Under the pieces are notes generated by a model. It did not search any database and was not told the DNA's origin. It saw nothing but the letters and a program-made list of their open reading frames with translations. A DNA stretch of 64,000 bases from Branchipolynoe longqiensis (Eukaryota > Annelida > Polychaeta > Phyllodocida > Polynoidae), in contig CM059190.1 of assembly GCA_030323885.1 (NCBI GenBank), positions 101,230,483 to 101,294,482 on the forward strand, given 5' to 3'. The position numbers and the translations under genes are program-made. Positions 18,800 to 30,504 of the stretch are shown here, one piece after another; the stretch's first letter is position 1, and every line of letters begins with the position of its first letter.

Positions 18800-19540
18800 A
18801 AAACTTTCATCGGATCGATTAAAAATATCTTAATGCGCGATTGAAGAGGAAGATCTGAAGTATTTAATTTAACCTAAGAGTAATTTTCTCTGAAAGTATT
18901 AAAAAAGAGATAATAGTGAAAGTTGGGATATTGTGAGTATCAGTGCCAGTGTTAGCCTTACCAGATCATGGCCTCAAAAACTATTTTCGCAAAATAAATT
19001 CAAGAACTTCCAATTGGCTGATAAAAAAAAAGCGGAATGTGAAATTATAGAGAAAGATCTGAACTATTTAATAGAAACAAGAGGAATTTGCTTTCAAAGC
19101 ACCAAAAAGTAGGTATGTGCGCAAACGGCGACTCGCGGCGGATATTTTCTTACAACAAAACTGATCCAGCCAATCGCACCGTTTTTTGGTAGGGGTCTAG
19201 AAAAACGGCTCTATAATTGGTTTGCCTTGGTCAATCTTCATGATTTTTGTATATTATGTAGTATAGGAATCCCTTTACAGCTTAGTTTAACAATATTTCA
19301 ATTTGGTTAAGTTTTGCTATTCCAATAATAACTTCAAAAGTTTCACTCATTTTCAACCTGAAAATTCACCCTTTTTTTAGCAATCTCAAAGTTTAGAAAA
19401 GTTAATTGGACTGTGCAGCCATTATTAATCTTATATAGTGTTGAGTTTGGGGAAATTGTGACTAGCCACTCAGAATCGGCGCGAGTAGGGATGCAACAGG
19501 TATGATTTGTGTCTATCACTTTTTCTGAGACTCGTCTCTG
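18800..19540. other. No feature recognised
   Basis: AT-rich sequence with no coding, RNA or clear repeat signal, up to the reversed single copy of the 190-bp repeat at about 19545. Confidence 0.5.
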
Positions 19541-20430
19541 CCTCGCGCAAATCGGCCCATTGACAATGCATTGAGTTTGCCGGTACGCATAGTGCAAAAC
19601 CGCAATTTTATTCAAAATTAATAGAAATGCAGAACCCTTATTGAATTATATCAATAGAACATATCTTAATCTAGCTTCAGTCCAAATTTCATCTAGATAT
19701 CTCAATTATTAAAGAAATTACATCCATTTTCCCATAAAAGTGACCAATTTCGGTCACAGAAATCTATAGATAAAAGATTCACCCGGTACTTGTAGTACAC
19801 GGGTGAAGATCAGCCTTATATAAATACGGGCGAAAATAGCGTTAGTATGGAACAACAAGTAGAATGCCTGGCACCAGTGTCAAATGGCTACTTATATCAA
19901 CACAGAGTTGGTGAATGAGAGAGAATGCAAAAAGACAAGATGGCGGCCGCAGAACGCCGTCGATTTCACTTTTAAATCTGATTAAACTAGCTATTATATT
20001 ATATTTTTCAACTCAAAGGTAGCGGGCTCTTAATAATACATATGTAAAGAATAAATGTTGCTTCTTAGATTGTGAAATTAGGCTCTCAATTCTTTGACCC
20101 GCATTTTCGCCACCTTTTACATAGGGTTGGTTTGCACCCCTACTGCAGCAGTACGGGGTGAATCTTGTACCTAAGAAATCTAGTGCTTATACCTTAATTT
20201 AATGTAAGAAAATAATGACCAATTTCAGAGATGGAAAACCCCATAACTTGCTTAATACTTCACCTATCCCCATAATCTTGGTGTCATATTAAAGGGCGGT
20301 TCAAGCTCTTTCCAGTGGTGACTTTTGTTTTATTATTGAAGGGGTTTGAATTTTGTTGTCACATACCTACAAAAAGCACAAATTACTGTGATAGTTAGGG
20401 TAGTTTTAATGTTGTCTGTATCATGTCTAA

Positions 20431-21024
20431 AGCCGTGTTCACACGGGAAAAGTTTAAAGCGATTTATACAAGGCGGATCATAAGAACCGAACTAGTGTCG
20501 CGTTCACACGGGCAGTACTTGGGCCGGAAATCGATATCTGCGCATGAGCAAGTCCAGACTAACCAGCGCCATTTTGGGTTTGACGATGCTGGCACCAGAG
20601 AGTGTGGGTTCGACCTAGATATGTAATGACTGAATCGTATTGGTTTGGAACTGTCAAAACTTCTGCTGGGCAGTGAAACCCTACAAATAAATGCTGAAAA
20701 AAATATCTGTGCATAGATAGCGGTTTCATTAATTAAATTATATAATATGCGCTTTTGATCGACCGGAAAGTCAACAAACTAAGGTCGACTGCGCATGCGT
20801 GTGAGGTGCTTAATCCGCCTCAGATGTGTCCACACGGACAAAATTATCCGCATCACAGAAATCGCCTCACGTAAACTACCTCGATAGATGGTTTACAGGA
20901 TCCGCATCACGTGAATCGAATCAGCCCTAATCTGCCTCAGACGTGCGTTCACACGAGAAATGTGATGCGAACTATACAAGTCGCTTTCTACGAATCGATT
21001 TACATCGCCCGTGTGAACACGGCT
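20431..21024. mobile_element. MITE, AGCCGTGTTCACACGGG family
   Basis: TIR AGCCGTGTTCACACGGG and inverse ending CGTGTGAACACGGCT. Interior includes GCGCATGAGCAAGTCCAGAC shared with the 42.3 kb and 22.1 kb copies. Confidence 0.8.
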
Positions 21025-21119
21025 TATGAGAGTGGCATTTGTTTTACCCCTTTGCACGTTGTGAACGCAAAAAGTGCCCGGATGTCTGACATCGAGAATA
21101 CCGCGTCTATGGAATCTTA

Positions 21120-21609
21120 AGCCCCATTTACACGGGCGATTTAAAACATTTCATATGAACCCACTTGCCTAGATCGACTCACATTTGGCGTGTAGACGCG
21201 GTTCTGTGGCGTTTTAGGGCTGAATCGCTTCAAATGAAACGTTTCATCTAGACCACCTCGCGAGGTAGTATAGATGAAGCGTTTCAGCTGGTTCCCGGCA
21301 GTGTTAGGGCCCGATTAGGCCGAAATCTAGTGAATGCGATCATATTTAACAGAATTTCATACTCAAATAATGAAATTTAATTAAATTAACCTTAAATTCC
21401 AAGCGATATTAACGTAGCAACTACATCTGAGTCGAAACGAGTGTAAACTAAACACATAGCAGTGCTCACCGGCTACAGGCGCACCACAGGCTGCTGGTTC
21501 CCGGCGCCAAAACACTTTTTAAACTCTGTCCGTGTAAACGCGCCTCTAAAACGCTTCATATAAATCGCCTTGTCTAGAACGTTTCACAATTCCCCGTGTA
21601 AACACGGCT
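21120..21609. mobile_element. MITE of the GTTTACACGG family with TTA target duplication
   Basis: TTA at 21117-21119 and 21610-21612. Ends AGCCCCATTTACACGGGCGA and GTGTAAACACGGCT. Core includes AAATCTAGTGAATGCGATCA. Confidence 0.8.
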
Positions 21610-21692
21610 TTAGTTTTAGGCTTAGGCTAAGCTAAGGTTTGTATCATAAGTATGGGCGTACGACATAAACCAAAGCTCAGCGACTAGTCTAA

Positions 21693-22246
21693 AGCCGCGT
21701 TCACACCTGGGCGTTAACTCGCCTCATCTAGTGCGCCTAATCTAAGTCGGCTCACATTGGCCGTGTGAACCCGATGTTGAGGCGGATTGGGGCTGAGTCG
21801 CCGCATGTAGTTCGCCTCATCTAGTTCGCCTCGCGTGGTGGTTTAAATGAAGCGAACTAGCTTGGGTCGGCCCATCTTGCTTGTGTGAACGGTAGCGGTT
21901 TACTTGAAGCGGATTAAGCACATCACACTGTACAATATAATTTGGTCTATGAACCGGCTAGAAGTGCACAGATATTTTTTTCAGCATTTATTTTTAGGGT
22001 TTCACTGCCCAGCCGAAGTTTTGACCGTTCCAAAACAATACAATTCGACCGAAACAGATGTAGGTCGAACCCACACTCTCTCTGCCGACGTCGATTAACC
22101 AAAACTGGTGCTGGTTAGTATGGACTTGCTCATGCGCAGATATCAATTTCCGCCTTAATCCGCTCCATGTGTGGACACGACACTAGTTCACCTCATCTAG
22201 TTCACCTTATCTAGTTCGGCCTAAAGTTGTGGGTGTGAACACGGCT
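21693..22246. mobile_element. MITE of the GTTCACACGG family
   Basis: Ends AGCCGCGTTCACACCTGGGC and GTGGGTGTGAACACGGCT; interior repeats CATCTAGTTCGCCTC. Related to its two neighbours. Confidence 0.78.
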
Positions 22247-23055
22247 CAAGTCAAGACAAAACTCAAAAGTATTTGACTTAATCCTCCTCTCTCCCCTCAA
22301 TCCCCAGAAAACGTCTTTTCTCTGACAGGTATTATTGGACAAATGTGTTGAATACTTGAAACACTCACATTCGAAACATTCCTATGTTGGTTGAAAGAAA
22401 TAGGAGGGGAAAGCAAAATTTACTTCCCAGTGTTGATTTCTGACCCAAACTGTAGGGTCTTTTTCTTTCGACACCGATGTGAATCGTTCGTGGAATAAAT
22501 AGCAACATAATATAGTTTTAAGATATGTGGCGCCATCTTTTGGATAGACATTGTACGGATGACATATTTTCGTTTAGAAATGAGCATTCTTTGCCAACTC
22601 GCTGATTATAGCACCGCCACCACTGGCACCAGCCCACATTTTAAGATTATGAAGTGATCGCGAAATCTGGGCCGTGTGATTATTATATATAAAGGAGTCG
22701 GAGGACAAGACAGGCGGAAAGCTGACAAGTGACTAGATAAAGCATTCACCCTGTCCCTGTACTCGCAGTACATACATCATCACATGACATGTACTGCGAG
22801 TATTATGTTGTAACATGGTGAATCTGTTAGTGACATGATCATGTCACATGAAGTCATGATGTTGATGGTGAAAATCTTTCATGTTCATGATGTGTGAAAT
22901 TTGATCACTTGAGCAACCAGATGAAGTATTATGTAAAATTAAAAATCTGCATGCGCAATCATTTATCTTACTTTACACCACCAAATGCTATGCTATTTTA
23001 GGTCTATCTATATGTACGGTCGGCAGGACTGCAGTTCTTTGATCGAGACAACATA
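22247..23055. other. Mostly unassigned; one hairpin region
   Basis: 22740-22870 contains GTACTCGCAGTACAT with its inverse ATGTACTGCGAGTA and a second CATGATCATG palindrome, adjoining a GATTCACC-type word; otherwise nothing recognised before the tRNA-Val. Confidence 0.45.
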
Positions 23056-23060
23056 TGCGA

Positions 23061-23133
23061 GGTTTCGTAGTGTAGTGGTTATCACGTTCGCCTCACACGC
23101 GAAAGGTCCTGGGTTCGAAACCCGGCGAAACCT
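23061..23133 (+). tRNA. tRNA-Val (CAC)
   Basis: Acceptor GGTTTCG pairs with CGAAACC. The D arm holds GTAGTGGTTATCAC, the anticodon loop has CAC, the T arm reads TGGGTTCGAAACCCG, and a TTTT terminator follows. No intron. The discriminator base is T, not the usual A. Confidence 0.93.
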
Positions 23134-23785
23134 ACCTTTTCAAAATATGTTGTTAGTATGGAAAGCCGTTTCATTTTGTTAACTAAACTCACACTGCACC
23201 CGCTCCTCCTTTTGTCAAAAATGAAACTATTTTCAACCTTTTTTCAAGGTGTATAAATTTTGTTTAATCAATTCTGCACTCTAAAAGTACTGGAAGATAT
23301 GGACGTGAAGAATATAAAATACATTAGAATAAAGCTGAGATTGCTGTGAATATTTCTATAAGTATAACCCAGCAATCTGAGAGGGTTGTTAGGGTAGGCC
23401 TACTTTGGGTATGCAGGTATAGCAGGTATAGCAATACCTCAGGGAGTTTGACGCCCCTGCCTTGCAGAGTTCTAAACCACTGCCTTGTGGTACAGGTCCT
23501 TGACAGAACCGAAGGCTAAGGGAGCAAACCCTAAACAGAAAACCATGTCACTGTGGCAGCATTAAGGGCGGTTGATGTATGGAACTCCCAACATCTCCCG
23601 ACCAGCCACTGCAGGGACAAATAGATTTGCGCCTGTCTTGACATGTTCTTGCCGGTGTGAAACCTCTATTTGCTCCCCGAGAGAGTGCCGCTGGTAACTT
23701 GCAAAAGCCAGCAGCACTTCATCACTTTTGCAGGCAGCTTTCATGAAAATGATGATGATGATGATGACTTTGCAGCCCATTATTA

Positions 23786-24242
23786 TACCCCAGTCACACG
23801 AGGCCTGCGTTCGCTAACGATCGATTCGCGACGTCAAAACTTCCTCCTTGGGCCCTCCCTACGCCCTGATTGAGTGCTGTCGCGGTGAGGACGCCAACCT
23901 CCCGGCATCCATTTCGGGAATTTTGGACGCAAGGAGGTTGCTGCTGCTGCACGTGCAACCTCCTTACGCCCTGTTCCGGCGGCGCCATTCAAAATGGTCG
24001 GCGCCCTGGCCCCGCCCTGGCCCTGCACTGGGTTGGTGCTAACACATGCGATGCTGCAGTCACCATGTGGTCGGCCCCGACCTGGCGCCGACATGGTGCC
24101 GACATGGCTCCGACATGGCGCCGACATGGTGCATAAAATGTATTTGAATCAGTGTATCGAATGGAACGCTGGGTGGTTGGCGTCCTTTTGGGCGTAGGGA
24201 GGTTGGCGGTGAACGCTGGCTCTCGTGTGACTGGGGTATTAT
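23786..24242. mobile_element. MITE with ATACCCCAGTCACACGAG termini
   Basis: Left TATACCCCAGTCACACGAGG and inverse CTCGTGTGACTGGGGTAT, flanked by TATTATA-type sequence on both sides. GC-rich interior with repeated GGCGCCGACATGG words. Confidence 0.8.
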
Positions 24243-25167
24243 AAGTGGAAGGGTTGTGGAGTGTGAGCGCCGGGATAAAATAACTTAAATAAACAATGTA
24301 AAAGAATCAACGAGAACCAAATTCAGTCAAGATGATCCTGTCATGCACACGTAGAGTTTCTATAATGCTGTTTTATTCAACACATTTGTTGATTTGGTCA
24401 CCTCCAGTAAAAAGGTAAGACACTCGAAATCATTATGTTACCTGGTGACATGTTTGTTACCAGTTTATGTTCAACTTGTCACCCAGGTCAGCCCAAATAT
24501 TGACTAAAAATAAATGTCTTGTATGCCACACTTCTAAATGTTATTGCCTGTCCCTTTCCTGTCATCTTGCTTTGAAGGCTTTATTCCAAACATGACTGCA
24601 GGGAGGAGCCGGGAGGCAGTTTTTGTTCACCTCATCATCGATATTATTTTTCTTTGTACGCATCACCAAGTTGTTAATAATATCCCTCCACCATTTTTTA
24701 TTGCATCTACAGCTTATATTTAAATGATCCAAGTTCGATAATAAATAGTCCTTCAATATTATAACGGAAAAACTAGTTTGAGCACATCTTTGGATGCAGT
24801 TTCAATTATTACCAGAATCTAAATGTGGGACAGAATTATATTGCGGTGCGTTGGTATAAACAACTTTATTTTAAACATGAATAGTGTGTTTAATAAATTA
24901 CAGGTATATTTGTAAGTGGCACTTCTTTCATGAGATGGCCACTTTTTGTGGATATGTTGTTGTTTTGGGGAGTTTTCAGTCGCATTGGTGCGCTGAAGGC
25001 TGCAAATCTGCAGCACTGAATGGGCACCACTGAAAGCAGTCCCATGTGGTCGGGAGTTGGGTTCCGGTGTGTAGTGATCAGAGGAATTGAGGGGTAGGGG
25101 GGAGGGGGCGGAGGAGGAACAAGGCAGCCTAAGAGTCCAACCACAGTCCTCTGAGAGGGCCAGGGGA

Positions 25168-25480
25168 GGCTGGGTGGTTGGTGTAGTTTTACACCCCAGT
25201 AAGACCCTAGGCCATACCAGGATGTGCACCGACTTGTAACAGCGCGCACTCATGGCGACTTTATAGTGCTGCCCCACTGGGAAATCAGGCCGCCGGCGCC
25301 ATGACCCGATGTCCCACACAGTCACATTATCCTGACACTGTGCGCCCAGTCCCTGTCCTGATTTCATAACGCCAAGCGCCTAGCAGCAACAGGTACCCAT
25401 TTTATAAGTCATTGTTTTGACTCGACCAGGATCCAAACTTCAGTCCCTCCAGATTCACCGGTATACACTGTAAGTCCGGC
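25168..25480 (-). mobile_element. SINE family 1, full length
   Basis: Plus sense runs tail (GTTTTACACCCCAGTAAGAC), centre (TTTATAGTGCTGCCCCACTG), body (CGCCAAGCGCCTAGCAG) and head (TTGACTCGACCAGGATCC). The overlapping 182-codon minus frame is a repeat artefact. Confidence 0.85.
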
Positions 25481-26011
25481 CAAGGCCATAGGAAGAAGTG
25501 AAGTGAGGATGGGATTAGTTCGGCAGAGGGTAGGGTTACCTGTTTGTTGCAGTGAAAATTAGTGGTTAGTTAGTAGTGACACCAAGTCAGCTATGGCGAT
25601 GATGTGGGGCCTGCTGGTCCCCGATGTCATGAACTGGGCGACCGACAGTGTTGATGATGACAAAATTTGCACAATATCAATATTTTCTTGTCAAGACAGC
25701 GTGATTTGTCTGTCAATTTGTTCAGACAAAGGGAAGTTTGACATCCGTATATCTTTAAGCTACTTGTCTTGAGAGGACCTGGTATGTTACTAGCACGCAA
25801 GACCCCAATCCCCCCCCCCCCTTGGTGTGACTAGCCTTACTTCTGTCACCAAGACCATGGCGTGTACCAGTTATTTACGACTCTTTAGTTGCATATCTGA
25901 ATGTGCGCGCGGCAGACACATCCCATCAACTAGAGCGAACGCACTGCACGTGGACGTCAAGCGGTTCTCGCGCGGACGTCACGCGGCAAAAATCGAAATG
26001 TATGTAACAAA

Positions 26012-26549
26012 AGCTGTGTTTACACGGGGAATTGTGAAATGTTCTAGACAAGGCGATTTATATGAAGCGTTTTAGAGGCGTGTTTACACGGCGGAGTTGG
26101 AAAGTGTGTCGGCGCCGGGAACCAGCAGGCGCCTGTAGCCGGCAAGCACTGCTATTTGTTTAGTTTACACACGTCGATTCGACGCCGATGTAGCTGCTAC
26201 GTTAATGTCGCTTGGAATTTACGGTTAACTTAATTAAATTTCATTATTTGAGTCTGTAATTCTGTTAAATATGATCGCATTCACTAGATTTTGGCGTAAT
26301 CGGGCCCTAACACTGCCGGGCACCAGCGATTAGTTACTGCTCCACCTGTTGCCGGCACGCACTACTATTTTATACTATCGCCGCCTGGGAACCAGCTGAA
26401 TCGCTTCAAATAAACCACCTCGGGAGGTGGTATAGATGAACCGTTTCATATGAAGCGATTCAGCCCTAAAACGCCACAGAGCCGCGTCTACATGGCAAAT
26501 GTGAGTCGATCTAGGCAAGGCGTTTTAAATCGCCCGTGTAAACAGGGCT
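26012..26549. mobile_element. MITE of the GTTTACACGG family
   Basis: Ends AGCTGTGTTTACACGGGGAA and CGTGTAAACAGGGCT. Core with AAATATGATCGCATTCACTA and GGGCCCTAACACTGCCGGGC. It resembles the 21.1 kb copy in inverse orientation. Confidence 0.78.
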
Positions 26550-26669
26550 AAAGAGAAGCCGAACACACTGGCGCGGGCGGTTCTCCCGCGGTTCTCGCGC
26601 GGGCGTCAGGCGGGATTGCTTTTGGAGCGATTATTGCTGCTTAATGGCGTGGTGCCACTTGGCTTTTGA

Positions 26670-27800
26670 CTGACTTCGCCCGACTTTTCCCGACTCTGCC
26701 CGACTTTTCCCAACTTTTCCTGACTTTGCCCGACTTGACTTTACCCGACTTGACTTTACCCGACTTGACCTTACATGACTTGACTTTACACGACTTGACT
26801 TTACACAAATTGACTTTACATGCCCTGACTTTACATGACATGACTTTGCCTGACTTGACTTTATGTGACTTGACTTTACGTGACTTGACTTTACGTGACT
26901 TGACTTTACGTGACTTGACTTTACGTGACTTGACTTTACATGACTTGACTTTACACAACCTGACTTTACCTGACTTGACTTTACCCGACGACTTTACATT
27001 ACTTGACTTTACACGACTTGACTTTATACAACTTGACGTTACACGACCAGAGTTTACCCAACCTGAATTTACCTGACCTGACTTTACACGGCTTGACTTT
27101 ACAAGAATTGACGTACAGTGAGGTTGGGTAGAGTGAGGTTGGGTAGAGTGAAGTCGGGTAGAGTGAGATCTGGTAGAGTGAGGTCGGGTAGACTTGACTT
27201 TACCCGACTTGACTTTACCCGACTTGACTTTAAACAACTTGACTTTACCCAATTTGACTTAACCCGACTTGACTTTACCCGACTTGACTTTACCCAACTT
27301 GACTTTACACAACTTGACTTCAGACAGTTTGACTTAACACAACTTGACTTTACATGACCTGAATTTACCCGACCTGACTTTACACGACTTGACTTTACAC
27401 TACTTGACTTTACACGACTTGACTTTACACGACTTGACTTTACATGACTTGACTTTACAAGAATTGACATACAGTGAGGTCGGGTAGAGTGAGGTCCGGT
27501 AGAGTGAGGTCGGGTAAACTGAGGTCGGGTAAAGTGATGTCGGGTAGAGTGAGGTCGGGTAGAGTGAGGTCCGGTAGAGTGAGATCGGGTAGAGTGAGAT
27601 CGGGTAAAGTGAGGTTTCGTAGTGTGAGGTCGGGTAGAGTGAGTTCCGGTAGAGTGATATCGGGTACAGTGCGGTCGGGTAGAGTGAGGTTGGGTAGAGT
27701 GAGGTTGGGTAGTGTGATGTCGGGTAGAGTGAGGTCGGGTAGTGGGAGGTCGGGTAGAGTGAGTTGGGTAGTGTGAGGTCTGGTAAAGTCGAGTCGGGTA
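26670..27800. repeat. 15-bp minisatellite with alternating orientation blocks
   Basis: Blocks at 26690-27110 and 27190-27475 read TTTACCCGACTTGAC, while 27118-27190 and 27476-27800 read the inverse-type GGTAGAGTGAGGTCG. Both switches occur at ACAAGAATTGACRTACAGTG (about 27103 and 27458), implying a 355-bp higher-order duplication. Confidence 0.93.
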
Positions 27801-27937
27801 ATAACTAATATATATATGTATAGCTTTTTTTTCCGCGTGAGTACCGCATGCTGTCCGCTTGTACTTGCCATCCGCGTGATGCACTGTCCCTAGCTTACTA
27901 TACACACATGTACACGCATTTATTTGTCAATGCTTAC

Positions 27938-28310
27938 CGGTGTGGCGGTTTCAGTGCCCGGTCAGTTTCAGCGGCCTGTCGTGGCTTCTGCGCATGCGCG
28001 GATTTTAAGACATATGCAAAACACCCGTGGCCTCGCCGGCTACAAGCTCAGCTGGTGCCCGGCAGTGTTAGGGTCCGATCAGGCCGAAATCTATTGAATG
28101 CGATCATATTTAACAGAATTACATACTCAAATAATGAAATTTCATTAAATTAACCTTAAATTCCAAGCGATATTAACGTAGCAGCTAACAACGTAGCAGT
28201 AAACAAAACAAATAGCAGTGCTCGCCGCAACGTGCGAAAATCCGCGCATGCGCAGAAGCCACGACAGGCCGCTGAAACTGACCGGGCGCTGAAACCGCCA
28301 CACCGGCCCC
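27938..28310. mobile_element. Long-TIR element (about 72-bp arms)
   Basis: CCGGTGTGGCGGTTTCAGTG onward (27938-28008) is repeated inverted at about 28238-28310. The interior has the ATCAGGCCGAAATCTATTGA block seen in the GTTTACACGG MITEs. Confidence 0.82.
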
Positions 28311-29070
28311 AGATTTAAATTGTGTTAGCACCCCTTGCCTGAACCCCCCACCACCCATATGTTAAAAATGGGGATTTCCATAACTCACATAGGGGCCGAC
28401 ATCTATTCGCATCCAGTTATATATAGCTTTGCCTTATTGGCATACGTTGGATATTTGATTCTAGTAGGGTGACATAAGTGCAAAACAACGTTAATTAAAT
28501 TGTGCGCACAGCGGCACTTACATTTCTTGAAAAATAAAAACAACATATCACCCCTACCACAAGGACAGTGCTGATGCAGAGTAATTAAACTACTCTGTAT
28601 TTCAACAAATAATCTAGAACTGGAGTGGTTGTGCTCTTGAATAGTTCATAATAGAAACAATATAGGAAAAGGAACACGCTACAATCCACCATATCTGAAG
28701 AACTGTCTCGATTTCTATTAATTAAGAGCGGCTAACAGGTCCAAGACCTATTATAGCTGTATCATATTGATTGATTGATGCGCGAATACTTAAAAACATT
28801 GAGAGAACGGCTTGACATAGGTAGAGATTGCCTCAGCGGCAAGGGCCACTATCACGACGCTCACCGGTGATTGCAAAATCCCAGCGCATACATTCTCCCG
28901 AGTCTCCTATCTTCTCAGTTTACATTTTACACCTGTGTTAACATAAATAAACTACTTAATTAACGCAACTTCGAATCAGGTCAAAACAATACTAATGCTT
29001 ATTTATCCACAGATTGAGGTCACACATAGCGGTGAGCTTTAAATACCGTATATTTACTGCCCTCCTTCAC
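28311..29070. other. No feature recognised
   Basis: AT-rich, no extended open frame, no repeat recognised between the long-TIR element and tRNA-Arg. Confidence 0.5.
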
Positions 29071-29074
29071 ATCA

Positions 29075-29181
29075 GCCTCCGTGGCCCAATGGATAAGGCA
29101 TCGGCCTCCTACGCCGATAGACTTCAATCTCCGAAGTCTGGAGTGAGCCGGGGATTGCGGGTTCGAGTCCCGCCGGAGGTT
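29075..29181 (+). tRNA. tRNA-Arg (CCT) with intron
   Basis: Acceptor GCCTCCG/CGGAGGT (G-T at 1:72), D arm GGCCCAATGGATAAGGC, anticodon CCT, T arm GCGGGTTCGAGTCCCGC. An intron of about 34 bases follows position 37 and contains the hairpin AGACTT...GAAGTCT. Confidence 0.9.
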
Positions 29182-29323
29182 GAACGTTTTACTTCATTTT
29201 TTCGTTGGCCATAGCGACACTTTATTGTATTGCGGGGTATTATTATAGATTTCTATGGTTATTATTATTATTAACAATTTTATTGATGATGACTTTTGTT
29301 TGCGCTAACACTAATAAGCCCCC

Positions 29324-29646
29324 GTGGATGCGCAGGCATTCAGGGTACCTAGAGAGGGTCAGTCGGTCCCCTTAGAATATGCTTACTATTCCGATGTGTT
29401 GAGGGCTTCATGCAGGGCAGCGGGACTGCCCCCTCAGTTCTCGTCCCATAGTCTGAGAGGGGGGGGGGGGGGGGCGGGGGGCTACGTTCCTGAGGCTGTG
29501 CGGGCCCCCCCCCCCCCCCCCCCCCCCCAACGATCAAGGAAAGCGATGATTGGAAATCAGACTGTGTGCGCCAATACCTGAAGGCATCAGTCTTGGAGAG
29601 GTTAACCCTAGATATGCTGGTTGCTGTGTTGTTGGACACCTTGTGA
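29324..29646 (+). pseudogene. Degraded tyrosine recombinase C-terminus of an older DIRS/Ngaro-type element
   Basis: The first frame reads YYSDVLRASCRAAGLPPQFS then SHSLRGG, the H-x-x-R box of tyrosine recombinases. A G-run (about 29458-29480), a short GYVPEAVRA island and a C-run (about 29505-29528) follow. The frame then shifts to one reading DDWKSDCVRQYLKASVLERL up to a TGA at 29644, i.e. the Trp and nucleophilic Tyr boxes. Homopolymers have broken it. A direct repeat (about 29709-29765 and 30433-30504) after it fits the split repeats of such an element. Confidence 0.75.
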
Positions 29647-29708
29647 GTTATCTCAGGTAGAAGGTGGAGCGTTGTCTCTCATGCTTTTGGTTGGGGTGGT
29701 TCGGGTCT

Positions 29709-30501
29709 AATTAGGGGCCAGAAAGAGTCATACTCAATCCAACTCCTGTGTCTTTGTAATAACTAATAATGTGTAGTATAAAGCATTTATACAAATATTA
29801 TTATTATGGAACCTTTTATTATATATTTTGCATATTGGATTAGAACCCACAACCCCCAAGCCTGCGCGCTGGGTGGTGATGGCAGAGAGTTTATATGAAC
29901 TGGGTGCCGATTGGTCGCTCAGCGGCGGTGGCGGGAGTCGCTCCTTCCCTACCTCCAACGGTCATATGCATATATCGGGCCAGTTGTTTGGAAGCTTTAA
30001 GGGGCTGTCACATTAGGGTCTTTTGCGGGAGCGTATGGCGGCGTAGGCGCGTTACGTCATATACGTCGGTAATCTACTCATACGCTACTCATACGCCGCC
30101 AGGTGACGGCTTATGTGAAGCGTATGAGGCATACGCCGCCATACGCTTTCATAAATCCGTCCGTCCAAATTTTTTTGTGCAAGCTCAAAAAATCTCGACC
30201 TATGAGGGCGTATGGCCCATACCGTCAAAAAATGTCAAAGCACGCTCCCATACGCTCCTCGTACGCTCCTCGTAGGTTCCACATACGCTCAAAACCACCC
30301 GAAAGGTCACAAAATGTCATCATAGGCCGGCACGCGCAGGACCTATGTAGGTTTTCAATACGCTCCCGCCATACGCTGTAATGTGACAAGGCCTAGCTTT
30401 TAAAATTTTAATTTTAGATAAATAAAAAGGTAGGTCTAATTAGAGGCCAGCCAGAGTCATACTCAATCCAACTCCTGGGTCTTGTGTCTTTGTAATAACT
30501 A

Positions 30502-30504
<3 letters not shown>
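29709..30504 (+). repeat. Direct repeat pair flanking a MITE, probable split repeats of the recombinase relic
   Basis: A block of about 57 bp (CTAATTAGGGGCCAGAAAGA onward, ending in the shared TTTGTAATAACTAAT) occurs at 29709-29765 and 30433-30504. A MITE (about 30000-30394) sits between them. The position downstream of a recombinase fragment suggests B-type repeats of an old element. Confidence 0.5.
30000..30394. mobile_element. MITE, GGGGCTGTCACATTA family
   Basis: TIRs GGGGCTGTCACATTAG and its inverse (GTAATGTGACAAGGCCT). The interior repeats CGTATGGCGGCGTA/TACGCCGCCATACGC words, giving strong hairpin potential. Confidence 0.75.

Noticed and set aside
24819..25367. 182-codon minus frame
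   Set aside because: Its first half is antisense or sense SINE family 1 sequence; no conservation with other copies' frames.
26641..27905. Frames of 203 and 268 codons, Lys/Ser/Val- or Thr/Leu/Pro/Asp-rich
   Set aside because: The 15-bp minisatellite is divisible by three, so long frames appear in several phases; no unique sequence supports a protein.
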